A stretch of 64,000 nt of DNA from the NCBI GenBank assembly GCA_001782805.1, contig MFPT01000003.1, positions 1-64,000 on the forward strand. The letters are read 5' to 3'. Below the pieces are notes generated by a model, which ran no database searches, was not told the origin of the DNA, and saw nothing but the letters and a program-made list of their open reading frames with translations. Source of the stretch: Candidatus Magasanikbacteria bacterium RIFCSPHIGHO2_01_FULL_41_23. Lineage in GTDB: Bacteria; Patescibacteria; ABY1; Magasanikbacterales; UBA922. A program made the translations under genes and the position numbers. This document shows, one piece after another, positions 50,365-59,312 of the stretch (its first letter is position 1; every line of letters begins with the position of its first letter).

Positions 50365-50413
50365 ATATTCTAACTGTATATTAGTCTAAGACTAATGTAT
50401 AGTTAGAATATAT
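50363..50413. promoter_or_regulatory. 51-bp palindromic operator of second abiE pair
   Basis: Arms of 25 bp around a single central base, with only two mismatches: ATATATTCTAACT... at the left mirrored by ...AGTTAGAATATAT, centre TTAGTCT-A-AGACTAA. It abuts the AbiEi start codon and should be the autorepression site; promoter elements must lie inside it. Confidence 0.85.
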
Positions 50414-50463
50414 CATATTTGGCCATTCAACGCAAACTCTCACCTGTGTATAAAATTTTCTTA

Positions 50464-50492
50464 TTGTCAATACATTTTACTCGGGTTATACT
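50464..50492 (+). promoter_or_regulatory. promoter of first gpmI
   Basis: TTGTCA (50464-50469), 17-nt spacer, TATACT (50487-50492). Start of transcription about 50499, almost at the ATG (50502). Confidence 0.8.
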
Positions 50493-50501
50493 ATCCGCAC
50501 T

Positions 50502-52085
50502 ATGTCCACCAAAAAACAAATTTTTCCGATAACACCACTTGTTCTTATTATTCTTGATGGTTTTGGTTTGGCTGATCCCAAAATTTCGGGCAATGCGATT
50601 ACTCCCAAAACTGCGCCGCATATTTTTTCCTATTTAAAAAAATATCCAAACGCGAAACTCAAAGCCAGTGGTCGCGATGTGGGATTATTTGCTAATCAAG
50701 AAGGGAATTCCGAAGCCGGACATTTTAATATTGGCGCGGGTAGAATCGTCAAGCAGGATTTAGTGCGAATTTCCGAAGCGATTAAAGACGGAACTTTTTA
50801 CAAAAATGAAGCTTTTTTGCAGGCGATTCATTATGCGCATGAGCATAAAAGCACGTTGCATGTGATGGGACTTTTGACCAATGGCCAGAGCGCGCACGCG
50901 CATCCGCAACATGTGTACGCGTTATTGGAATTATTGCGTCGGCATAAAGTGGAGCGCGTTGCCCTTCATTTATTTACTGATGGACGTGATTCATCGCCGC
51001 ATTCGGCCATAACGCATTTACGAAAATTGCGTAAATATTTGGCGCCGCATGAAAAAATAGCTAGTGTGATGGGTCGATTTTATGCCATGGATCGGAATAA
51101 AATTTGGAGTCGAACGGAAATCGCATATCGTGCTTTGGTTTTGGGAAAAGCTGAGCATACTGCCGCGAGCGCAGAAGAAGCCATTAGTGCAGGATACAAT
51201 CGCGGCGAAACCGATGAGTACATTACGCCGACTATTATTGAAAAAGATGATAGGCCAATCGCGACGATTGGCGACCATGACGCGATTATTTTTTTTAACG
51301 CGCGGAGCGATCGGGCGCGACAGCTTACCAAAGCGTTTGTTCAGCCGCAATCTGAATTTAATGCAATAAATTCAGGGGTGTTTAAGCGCACTCAATTCCC
51401 CAAAAATATTCGTTTTGTGGCGATGACTGATTTTGGTCCGGATTTGCCGAATATCTTGACCGCTTTTCCCAGTCCTGATGTGGTGCATAGTTTGGTGTCT
51501 GCGATTGATGAACGATATAAACAATTATATATTTCGGAAACGGAAAAGTACGCGCACATTACATATTTTATAAATGGCGGTTATTCCACGGCAATTAACG
51601 GCGAGAAACGCGAACTGATTCCGTCGGGCGATACATATTCATATGCTGACAAGCCTGGTATGTGTTCGCGTGAAGTTACGAGTCGGATTCTTTCTCACTT
51701 AAAAAAACAAGAATACGATTTTATTGCGGTCAATTTTCCTAATGTTGATATGGTTGGTCACACCGGTGATTATCCGGCAACGTGCCAAGCGGTAAAAATA
51801 ATTGACGGTCATGTGGCGCAAATTGTAACCGCAGTTATGCGTCAACATGGTGCGGTTGTCATTACGGCGGATCATGGCAACGCGGAAATGATGTATGATC
51901 CGGAAACAGGAGCAATGGATACGGAACATAGCACTAGTTTGGTTCCATTTATAATAATATCCGCGTCATTGCGTCATCATAAAATAATCAAATCCGGTCG
52001 TTTGGCCGATGTAGCGCCGACATTGTTGCGCTTGCTGGATATTCCTAAGCCAAAGGAAATGACGAGTAAATCTCTGATAAGTTAG
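50502..52085 (+). CDS. gpmI: 2,3-bisphosphoglycerate-independent phosphoglycerate mutase (copy 1)
   Basis: Interconverts 3- and 2-phosphoglycerate with two Mn ions. Alkaline-phosphatase-like metal site ILDGFGLAD, catalytic Ser in EGNSEAGHFNIGAGR, DGRDSSPHSA, NARSDRARQLT and TADHGNAEMMYD. 527 residues. Copy 1 has SAHAHPQHVYALL at the substrate loop. Diverges substantially from the adjacent copy 2 while both keep the catalytic residues. Confidence 0.95.
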   Translation: MSTKKQIFPITPLVLIILDGFGLADPKISGNAITPKTAPHIFSYLKKYPNAKLKASGRDVGLFANQEGNSEAGHFNIGAGRIVKQDLVRISEAIKDGTFYKNEAFLQAIHYAHEHKSTLHVMGLLTNGQSAHAHPQHVYALLELLRRHKVERVALHLFTDGRDSSPHSAITHLRKLRKYLAPHEKIASVMGRFYAMDRNKIWSRTEIAYRALVLGKAEHTAASAEEAISAGYNRGETDEYITPTIIEKDDRPIATIGDHDAIIFFNARSDRARQLTKAFVQPQSEFNAINSGVFKRTQFPKNIRFVAMTDFGPDLPNILTAFPSPDVVHSLVSAIDERYKQLYISETEKYAHITYFINGGYSTAINGEKRELIPSGDTYSYADKPGMCSREVTSRILSHLKKQEYDFIAVNFPNVDMVGHTGDYPATCQAVKIIDGHVAQIVTAVMRQHGAVVITADHGNAEMMYDPETGAMDTEHSTSLVPFIIISASLRHHKIIKSGRLADVAPTLLRLLDIPKPKEMTSKSLIS

Positions 52086-52121
52086 TGGATAAATGTTTAT
52101 TTTTTATTATCGTTAAGAAAT

Positions 52122-53699
52122 ATGAATCGTCCAAAACCATTGGTTCTCGCAATTTTAGATGGTTGGGGAGTAGCGCCTGATACAGCAGGCAATGCCATTG
52201 TGCGCGCCAAAACTCCCAATTTTCAAAAGTTTATTCGGGAATATCCCACAATGACTTTATTCGCTTCGGGCAATGAGGTTGGTTTATCGTTTGGCGAAAT
52301 GGGAAATTCCGAAGTTGGGCATTTGAATATTGGCGCGGGACGCGTGTATTATCAGACACTGCCGCGCTTAAACAAAAGTATTGCCGATCATAGTTTTTTT
52401 GATAATAAAGCATTTCTGGAAGCGGCTGAACAAGTCAAGAAAAATAAATCCAATCTCCATTTAATCGGGCTCGTGGGTCCGGGCAATGTTCACGCCAGTC
52501 AAGATCATTTGGACGCACTTTTGAAATTTGCCAAACAGCAAAAAATTAAAAATGTATTTGTGCATGCTATTCTGGACGGACGCGATGCTACGTTTAACAG
52601 TGGTGTGGATTTTATTAAAAAATTGCAGGCGACGATGAAAGATATTGGTGTGGGTAAAATCGCCACATTGTCCGGCCGATATTTTGGAATGGATCGTGAT
52701 AATCGCTGGGATAGAGTGGAAAAAGCCTATCGCGCAATTGTTAGTGGTATCGCGGATGTTTATGCCAAAGATCCGATTAAAGCCATCAAAGAATCGTATG
52801 CCAAAGAAGTTTATGATGAGGAATTTGTGCCAACAGTCATTGGCGAAGAAGGCGAACCAATGGCAAAAATTTCCGACGATGATAGTGTAATATTTTTTAA
52901 TTTTCGGCCGGATCGCGCACGCCAATTAACGCAAGCGTTTGTTTTGCCGACATTCACGAAATTTGAACGCGAGTATTTAAAAAAATTATGTTTTGTGACC
53001 ATGACGGAATATGAAAAAGAATTGCCCGTAACAGTGGCGTTTCCGCCGAATGTTGTCGTCAATTGTTTGGCGCAAACCATCAGTGACGCGGGATTAAAAC
53101 AATACCATATTGCGGAAACGGAAAAATACGCGCATATTACATTTTTTTTGAACGGCACGATTGAAGAGGCTTTTTCGCACGAAGATCGTAAAATTATTCC
53201 ATCGCCAAAAGTCGCTTCGTATGATAAAGCGCCGGAAATGTCCGCGGCCGCGTTGACCAAAGATGTTGTTAAAATTATTGAGGGTGGCAAGTATGATGTT
53301 ATAATGTTGAATTTGGCGAATCCCGATATGGTGGCGCATACTGGGGATACCAAAGCGACGATAAAAGGAGTGGAAATGGTGGATAAATGTTTGGGCGATA
53401 TTGCGGCGCATACTTTGGCGCATCATGGCGTAATGCTAATTACCGCGGATCATGGTAATGCCGAGGAATTGGTGAATTTACAAACCAATGAACGCGATAA
53501 AGAACATAGTACGAATCCGGTTCCGTTTATTATTATTGGCGAAGAATATCACGGAAAAACCGGTCCGGCCGGCGATCCGCCCGATGGTGATTTGAGTTTG
53601 TTGCATCCGGTTGGCATGTTGGCCGATGTCGCGCCGACGGTTTTGAGTATTTTGGGGATTAAACAGCCAAAAGAAATGACGGGGCGGGCGTTGACATAA
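52122..53699 (+). CDS. gpmI: 2,3-bisphosphoglycerate-independent phosphoglycerate mutase (copy 2)
   Basis: Tandem paralogue, 525 residues. ILDGWGVAPDTAGNAIVRA, catalytic Ser in MGNSEVGHLNIGAGRVYYQ, DGRDATFNSG, FNFRPDRARQLT and TADHGNAEELVN are intact. The substrate loop reads GNVHASQDHLDALL, where the family commonly has VHSH; the second His is missing, so kinetics or role may differ. It starts 36 bp after copy 1. Why two full-length mutases are kept in a reduced genome is unclear. Confidence 0.95.
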   Translation: MNRPKPLVLAILDGWGVAPDTAGNAIVRAKTPNFQKFIREYPTMTLFASGNEVGLSFGEMGNSEVGHLNIGAGRVYYQTLPRLNKSIADHSFFDNKAFLEAAEQVKKNKSNLHLIGLVGPGNVHASQDHLDALLKFAKQQKIKNVFVHAILDGRDATFNSGVDFIKKLQATMKDIGVGKIATLSGRYFGMDRDNRWDRVEKAYRAIVSGIADVYAKDPIKAIKESYAKEVYDEEFVPTVIGEEGEPMAKISDDDSVIFFNFRPDRARQLTQAFVLPTFTKFEREYLKKLCFVTMTEYEKELPVTVAFPPNVVVNCLAQTISDAGLKQYHIAETEKYAHITFFLNGTIEEAFSHEDRKIIPSPKVASYDKAPEMSAAALTKDVVKIIEGGKYDVIMLNLANPDMVAHTGDTKATIKGVEMVDKCLGDIAAHTLAHHGVMLITADHGNAEELVNLQTNERDKEHSTNPVPFIIIGEEYHGKTGPAGDPPDGDLSLLHPVGMLADVAPTVLSILGIKQPKEMTGRALT

Positions 53700-53732
53700 G
53701 ATAACTTAATTTTGAAGATATCAAATCACTAC

Positions 53733-53786
53733 ATTACACTAAATTTGGTGATTGCATTATCTATATTACATTAAATTTAGTGATTG
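53733..53786. repeat. two direct 22-bp repeats after gpmI
   Basis: ATTACACTAAATTTGGTGATTG (53733-53754) recurs as a two-mismatch copy at 53765-53786, 32 bp apart. Each half can form a weak AATCAC/GTGATT hairpin with the preceding sequence. It lies between convergent gpmI and the DHH gene and might serve termination. Confidence 0.6.
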
Positions 53787-53818
53787 GTGTCAAATGTTCA
53801 AAAATAGTGTCGTCTATT

Positions 53819-54973
53819 TTAGTTGGATTTTAATTGTTGCTTCAAATGTGCAATTACACTTTCTTCCACGGCGCGCAAAGTACGACCATCAGAAACAACA
53901 AATGAGGCATTGGTTTTATGGCCTTTTGGTTGGTAGAGCGCCAACAACGAAAGCGCGTCAAACGGTTCGCGCGTGCGTAAAAGTCCGTGGATGAGAACAC
54001 CATCTTTAATTTCCGGATGCTCATGCAACAATAAAATAAATTTCGCGGCCGGCGCCGTGGTGATTAATTCGTCAACAATGGAATGCAATTCATTTTCCCG
54101 CGCGCCGGAACGGGCAAAATCTTCGCGCGTAATGGTTGACCACGCCAAACCAATGTTGTCATCGTATTGCAAATGCGATAAAGCCGCGCCCCATAACCGG
54201 AACGTGGCGATTGATTTAGTTTGATACAAATGCTTAATAATGGCGCCGCGATCCGCGCCCAAATGCACGAGTTCTGAAGCGGCCGCAAGCGTGGCCGGAC
54301 GAATCTGTCCATCACGAAAACTGTTCGTGCCCGCGATCATGCCGGTCAAAAGTGCGTTGGCGATTTCCGGCACAAGTTCTTCTTTATATAATTCTCGTAA
54401 TAATCCGAATAATAATTCCGCCGTCGTACTTTTGATTGTTTCCACTATATTTAATTGGCCGTACTGTTCATTCGCGGCCGAATTATCAATGTTAACGATT
54501 GGTGTTTTAAAAAAGAAATCCGTGTTATTGGCGTACAAATCACCAAGCGAAATTAAATCCGGAGTGTTTATAGTTATGATTAAATCATAGGTAAAATCCG
54601 ATTGCGCCGTGCGGATATTATCTTTGGATAATGTCCCGTGTTCCGGAGTTATAAAAACGCGCAGTTTTTTATCCTGCACGTCATAACTTAATTCTTTGAT
54701 ACCCGTATTGGCGACGTCAATATGAAGAATGAATTTTTGCAAGTGATCAATTTTATTTTTTATTTTATCCACGCCAACGAGAAAACGAAAATTACTCGGC
54801 ATTTTAAAATCAGGCGCAACAATATCCGCGCGTTTTCCCAAACGTTCAAATAAGCGCGCCAAAGCCGTGGCACTACCAATAGTATCGCCGTTTGCTTCCG
54901 GTCGAAATGTGATCAAAATTCTATCTTTTTCCGTGACCAGTTGTTTAAATTGTTCTTGTGTGTTTAATGCCAT
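53819..54973 (-). CDS. DHH-family phosphoesterase-like protein, degenerate active site
   Basis: Overall NrnA-like (DHH/DHHA1) with 385 residues, but key metal ligands are replaced. Motif I reads ANGDTIGSATAL (usually D-x-DAIGS), motif III reads NIDNSAANEQYG where the DHH triplet should be (DHH to DNS), and motif IV reads LLTGMIAGTNSF in place of T-D-T-GSF. The DHHA1 part (EDFARSGARENELHSIVDEL) is recognisable. Nanornase/pAp-phosphatase activity is therefore doubtful. ATG 54973 lies behind a hairpin that contains the ribosome-binding purines. Confidence 0.8.
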   Translation of the reverse strand: MALNTQEQFKQLVTEKDRILITFRPEANGDTIGSATALARLFERLGKRADIVAPDFKMPSNFRFLVGVDKIKNKIDHLQKFILHIDVANTGIKELSYDVQDKKLRVFITPEHGTLSKDNIRTAQSDFTYDLIITINTPDLISLGDLYANNTDFFFKTPIVNIDNSAANEQYGQLNIVETIKSTTAELLFGLLRELYKEELVPEIANALLTGMIAGTNSFRDGQIRPATLAAASELVHLGADRGAIIKHLYQTKSIATFRLWGAALSHLQYDDNIGLAWSTITREDFARSGARENELHSIVDELITTAPAAKFILLLHEHPEIKDGVLIHGLLRTREPFDALSLLALYQPKGHKTNASFVVSDGRTLRAVEESVIAHLKQQLKSN

Positions 54974-54981
54974 ATAAATAC

Positions 54982-55003
54982 CCTTTAAGTTGATACTTAA
55001 AGG
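54982..55003 (-). promoter_or_regulatory. hairpin covering the DHH-gene ribosome site
   Basis: A perfect 9-bp inverted repeat CCTTTAAGT-ATCA-ACTTAAAGG (minus strand) sits 8 bp before the ATG; its 3' arm carries the only Shine-Dalgarno-like purines (AAAGGG). Translation could depend on opening this hairpin, or it is a protein-binding operator. Confidence 0.5.
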
Positions 55004-55155
55004 AATAAAAGAGTTTATCACGAGCATTTTTTTCTGTCAATCGTAATATGTACGGTCTTTTTGGCTTAATTGTGCCAAATTATTGCATTTTTTTTATCGA
55101 TTAGTTATTATATGTATACCTGTATAAAGAATAAGAAAAAATTTATCCGGAGATT

Positions 55156-57876
55156 ATGTCGGAAATGCCTAAAAGTTACGATCCGAAATTATACGAAGAT
55201 TCCATTTATAAACAGTGGGAAGAGAGTGGTTTTTTTAATCCGGATAATTTGAATGGCGAGCCATATTCTATTATGATGCCGCCACCCAATGTGACCGGTG
55301 TTTTGCATTTAGGCCATGCTTTGGAAAATGCTTTGCTGGATACGATGGCACGTTACCAAAGGATGTTGGGTAAAAAAGTTTTGCTCGTGCCGGGCACAGA
55401 CCATGCGGCTTTGCCAACACAAGCAAAAGTGGAAAAACTGCTCATGCAAGAGGGTATTAAAAATCCGCGTCAAGAATTTGGTCGGGAAAAATTAGTGGAA
55501 AAAATTAAAGAATTTGCCGAAAATTCAAAATCTACGATTTTAAGTCAAGTAAAAAAAATGGGAACGAGTTGTGATTGGTCACGATTGGCTTACACTTTTG
55601 ATGAAGATCGAAGTAAGGCAGTGAATGAAATGTTCAAACGCATGTATGATGATGGACTTATTTATCGCGGATATCGCGTAGTGAATTGGTCGGTTACCGG
55701 ACAATCCACTTGTTCGGATGACGAAGTGGTTCACGTTGAACGGGCGGCAAAATTATATACTTTTAAATATAACAAAGATTTTCCGATTACGATTGCCACT
55801 ACTCGTCCGGAGACAAAATTGGGGGATACGGCCGTGGCTGTGAATCCAAAAGATGATCGGTATCAAAAGTATGTTGGTAAAACATATCATATTGATGTTG
55901 GCGCGGCTAAGCTGTTAGAAATAAAAATCATTGCTGATGACGGAGTTGAAATGAATTTTGGCACAGGCGCGCTTGGTGTGACGCCGGCGCACAGTCCGAT
56001 TGATTTTGAAATGTACGAGAAACAAAAAGCCAAGGGTGATCCGATTGGTATAGTGCCGGTTATTGGTTTGGATGGTAAAATGACCGAAGCCGCTGGTAAA
56101 AATTACCAAGGTTTAACAGTTGAGGTTGCGCGCGAAAAATTTGTCCAGTGGCTCAAAGCAAATAATCTGTTGGAAAAAGAAGAAGAGATTGTTCAGAATG
56201 TGGGAACTTCTGATCGTTTTGGCGATGTAATTGAGGCGATTCCGATGACGCAGTGGTGGCTGAATATGCGTCAAGAAATTCCGGGACGGAGCAAAAGTCT
56301 CAAAGATTTGCTGCGCGAAGCAGTCACGACTGGTTTGGAAAATAATCCGGAACAAACAGTTTACATAACTCCGGATCGGTTTAAGAAATTATATCTTGAC
56401 AGAATTGATAATCTTCGAGATTGGTGTTTGTCGCGACAAATTTGGTGGGGACATCGGATTCCAGTGTGGTACCGTTCGACTTCATTCGATTCCGCTCGTG
56501 ATAAATCGCTCACGGCAGGTCATGAGGAAATTTTTTGTGGCACAACCGATCCCAAAGGTGATGGTTGGGAACAAGATCCGGATACTCTTGATACTTGGTT
56601 CAGTTCCGGCTTGTGGACATTTTCAACTCTTGGCTGGCCCCCTCGACAAGCTCCCTCGACTTGGTTCGAGACAAGTCGGGATAAACCGAATGATTTGGAA
56701 ACATTTCATCCCACGAGTTGGATCCAGATGGGATATGAGATTCGGGATTTATGGATGCTGCGAATGATTCTTATGAGTAGTTACGCGCTCAAACAAATTC
56801 CTTTTAAAAATGTTTATTTTCATGGCATGTTACGCGATGAATCCGGCAAGAAATTTTCCAAATCATCGGGAAATAATATTGATCCGCTTGATGTGATACA
56901 GCACTATGGAACCGATGCGTTGCGCTGGAGTGTTCTCAGCGGTATTGCTCCGGGCAATGATTCTAAATTTTATGAAGAAAAAATTGTCGGCGCGCGTAAC
57001 TTGGTAAATAAATTGTGGAATATCGCGCGTTTTATTTCTACAACGGCAAAAATAACAACAAGCAATTCAATTCCGACCGCTGTTACTTTATCTGATCAAT
57101 GGATTCTCGCACGACTTAATGAAACGGTTAAAACCGTCACAGAAAATATTGAAAAATATAATTTTTCGTACGCGGGCGAAGCTCTGCGTGATTTTACCTG
57201 GAATGATTTGGCGGATTGGTATTTGGAAATTGCCAAAATTGAAAGCAAGAAAGATGAAATTCTAAATTATATTTTGCCGACGCTTTTGAAATTATGGCAT
57301 CCGTATATGCCGTTTGTGACCGAAGCGATTTGGCAAGAAATGTTTGGTGGAGAAAAAATGCTGATGGTGGAAAAGTGGCCGGCCTTGTTTGATATTGCCG
57401 CGAGCAATGTCGTACAACCTGATTTTACGATTATTCAGTCCATTATCACTGCCATCCGTGCGGTTAGAGCTGAACACAAAATTGAACCGGCAAAAAAAAT
57501 ATCAGTCACCGTTAAAACCAGCGATAAAAAATTATTTGTCGCCAATGAGGAAGTAATAATTGGTCTGGCGCGTTTAGATAATTTGGTATTTGACGCGGGT
57601 TATCAAAAAAATAATTCTACCGTTGGTTTTGTGATTGCCGGTATGGAAATATTTGTTGATCTGTCAGGCGCAGTTGATGTAGTCAAAGAGCGCGAACAAT
57701 TGCAAAATGAAATCAGCCGGATTGAGCCATATATTGAGTCTTTGGAAAAGAAATTAAGCAATCAAGAATTTACGCAAAACGCGCCGGCCGAAGTGGTTGA
57801 AGCCGAACAGAAAAAATTAAACGAAGCCAAAGAAAAATTAGCCAAACTAATCAATCAACAAAAACAGTTACTGTAA
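55156..57876 (+). CDS. valS: valyl-tRNA synthetase
   Basis: Class I synthetase. HIGH-type motif VTGVLHLGHALENAL, editing domain TIATTRPETKLGDTAVAVNP, WWGHRIPVWY, DTWFSSGLWTFSTLGWP, KMSKS-type KKFSKSSGNNIDPLDVI, and a C-terminal coiled coil (EREQLQNEISRIEPYIESL). 906 residues. Two stretches encoded by REP-like palindromes interrupt it: STSFDSARDKSLT after VWYR and APSTWFETSRDKP after GWPPRQ, both near the catalytic core. Shine-Dalgarno GGAG precedes the ATG. Confidence 0.97.
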   Translation: MSEMPKSYDPKLYEDSIYKQWEESGFFNPDNLNGEPYSIMMPPPNVTGVLHLGHALENALLDTMARYQRMLGKKVLLVPGTDHAALPTQAKVEKLLMQEGIKNPRQEFGREKLVEKIKEFAENSKSTILSQVKKMGTSCDWSRLAYTFDEDRSKAVNEMFKRMYDDGLIYRGYRVVNWSVTGQSTCSDDEVVHVERAAKLYTFKYNKDFPITIATTRPETKLGDTAVAVNPKDDRYQKYVGKTYHIDVGAAKLLEIKIIADDGVEMNFGTGALGVTPAHSPIDFEMYEKQKAKGDPIGIVPVIGLDGKMTEAAGKNYQGLTVEVAREKFVQWLKANNLLEKEEEIVQNVGTSDRFGDVIEAIPMTQWWLNMRQEIPGRSKSLKDLLREAVTTGLENNPEQTVYITPDRFKKLYLDRIDNLRDWCLSRQIWWGHRIPVWYRSTSFDSARDKSLTAGHEEIFCGTTDPKGDGWEQDPDTLDTWFSSGLWTFSTLGWPPRQAPSTWFETSRDKPNDLETFHPTSWIQMGYEIRDLWMLRMILMSSYALKQIPFKNVYFHGMLRDESGKKFSKSSGNNIDPLDVIQHYGTDALRWSVLSGIAPGNDSKFYEEKIVGARNLVNKLWNIARFISTTAKITTSNSIPTAVTLSDQWILARLNETVKTVTENIEKYNFSYAGEALRDFTWNDLADWYLEIAKIESKKDEILNYILPTLLKLWHPYMPFVTEAIWQEMFGGEKMLMVEKWPALFDIAASNVVQPDFTIIQSIITAIRAVRAEHKIEPAKKISVTVKTSDKKLFVANEEVIIGLARLDNLVFDAGYQKNNSTVGFVIAGMEIFVDLSGAVDVVKEREQLQNEISRIEPYIESLEKKLSNQEFTQNAPAEVVEAEQKKLNEAKEKLAKLINQQKQLL
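56474..56515. repeat. REP-like palindrome inside valS (1)
   Basis: GTTCGACTTCATTCG, TTCCGCTCGTGATAAATCGC and TCACGG: a degenerate member of the palindrome family (CGACTT...GCTCG-GATAAA). Encodes STSFDSARDKSLT in frame. Confidence 0.5.
56652..56687. repeat. REP-like palindrome inside valS (2)
   Basis: TCCC(TC)GACTTG (56652-56663) pairs with CAAGTCGGGA (56672-56681) around GTTCGAGA; followed by TAAACC. 36 bp, so the frame is kept. A partial copy CCCTCGACAAGC directly precedes it (56639). Encodes PSTWFETSRDKP, absent from ordinary ValS between GWP and the FHPTS motif. Confidence 0.8.
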
Positions 57877-57887
57877 TAGTATCTATT

Positions 57888-58940
57888 ATGCCGGATCTGA
57901 CTGAACAGAAATCTATCGCTACCCCCCCTGATTCTCATGATTTTGAGTTAGCACCCGCTGACCATATTGAAAAAATTAACGGTGAGGATATTTTGGTATT
58001 TCTTGATAATTACGATGAACGTTTAAAAAATGAGATATCGCGTGTTAGAGAAGCGTTAAATAGAGATTCTAGTCTAACCGATATTATGAAATTGGTTTCG
58101 GACATTCGTAAATTGGGTCAAGAAATTCGTCTGGAAGCAAAAAAATTAGAGACTTCGGATACAAACGGATATGTCCGTCATGACGCGAATAACATATTGA
58201 GTTGGTCAGTGATGTCATTGCAAGATTTTGCACGTTATCTGGACACAACCGATGAAGTATCGTTCAAAGAAAAATTATTGATTGAATTAGAAGACGCGCA
58301 GAAAAGTTGGTTGGTGTATAAATTAATTATGCAAGATGTGGGGTTTCGTTACCAAGATGGAGAGAATATGGTTTCAGCTGTGACCGCGCGTTTTGATCAG
58401 GAACGTGATACTGCCGATTTGGTTACCGCTCTCAAACAGCTTTTGAAAAAAAAGTTAGATGAATCAAAAATATTCATTGATATTGATCCCAATAGTGCGG
58501 ACTTAAAAATAGCCACCCCGCATGGTTTGATCTTGAATATGATTCAAAATTCATTGAGCAATGCTATGGCGGAAAATGTTGGAGCGCGTTCATTTATTTT
58601 TCAGATTAAACAAGTGGAAAATGAATTGGTTTTTTCTTTATATGATGACGGTGTGGGCATGCCGGCGGAATCATTACAAAGAGATAATGAAAAATTTATT
58701 TGTAAAAAAGGCACAAGCGGAAAAGGGAGCACTGGCCTTGGTTTGGCATTTGCAGACAAGCGTTTGGCTCAAGCCCAGGCCACGCTTATTATTACGTCGC
58801 GACAAAAATTAATGTCAGAAAGTTATGACGCAATTCACTCGTTTCCTCCAGTCATAGCGGTTAAACTTGAGTCAATTGAATTGGATCGGAAAGAAGGTAC
58901 ATACTCCACTTGTTTCCAAATTAGAGTTCCGATTATCTAA
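57888..58940 (+). CDS. soluble sensor histidine kinase-like protein
   Basis: A 350-residue protein without membrane segments. A possible phosphoacceptor helix has VRHDANNILSWSVM (His near residue 98), followed by a HATPase domain: N box MIQNSLSNAMAEN (about 219), G1 DDGVGMP (about 252), G2 GKGSTGLGLAFADKRLAQA (about 276). The N-terminal region has a coiled coil. Input signal and response regulator are not in the window. It starts 12 bp after valS, within an aminoacyl-tRNA-synthetase-rich operon. A phosphatase or anti-sigma-type ATP-binding role is an alternative. Confidence 0.85.
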   Translation: MPDLTEQKSIATPPDSHDFELAPADHIEKINGEDILVFLDNYDERLKNEISRVREALNRDSSLTDIMKLVSDIRKLGQEIRLEAKKLETSDTNGYVRHDANNILSWSVMSLQDFARYLDTTDEVSFKEKLLIELEDAQKSWLVYKLIMQDVGFRYQDGENMVSAVTARFDQERDTADLVTALKQLLKKKLDESKIFIDIDPNSADLKIATPHGLILNMIQNSLSNAMAENVGARSFIFQIKQVENELVFSLYDDGVGMPAESLQRDNEKFICKKGTSGKGSTGLGLAFADKRLAQAQATLIITSRQKLMSESYDAIHSFPPVIAVKLESIELDRKEGTYSTCFQIRVPII

Positions 58941-58952
58941 TTTTATTTTTTT

Positions 58953-59309
58953 ATGTCTTTCAGCATTAAAATTATCACCCAGACAACCAACCGAGCTGAA
59001 TTGAAAATCATTGCCAATGAAGGATTTGGTGATATGATAAAAGCAGTGGTGGATTTGCGTCGTTCGGTAATGGCGGTGGGCGCTGAATTGCATGTCGACG
59101 AAGAACAGTTATTATTGCAAAACAATTCGCACCAGGAAGATTTGTGGGGAATTAACTTGTATCCCGATGTCTCGGATGATTCATGGCTTGAGTTTGATTC
59201 CATGATTAATATTCGTCCAAAGCAGAATAATCGGACGCGGGCAGTGCACGATCCGACGATCCAACAAAAAATCATTTCCGTGGTACAATTATTAGTGAAA
59301 GATTTTTAA
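58953..59309 (+). CDS. DUF5674-like protein
   Basis: A 118-residue protein matching the DUF5674 pattern as I recall it: RAELKIIANEGFGDMIKAVV, then GAELHVDEEQLLLQNNSHQE and DLWGINLYP, EFDSMINIRPKQNNRTRAV, ending in an amphipathic helix. The family is found mainly in CPR and other small or environmental bacteria. Function unknown. It is 13 bp from the kinase gene and 4 bp from the next. Confidence 0.75.
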   Translation: MSFSIKIITQTTNRAELKIIANEGFGDMIKAVVDLRRSVMAVGAELHVDEEQLLLQNNSHQEDLWGINLYPDVSDDSWLEFDSMINIRPKQNNRTRAVHDPTIQQKIISVVQLLVKDF

Positions 59310-59312
59310 TCT

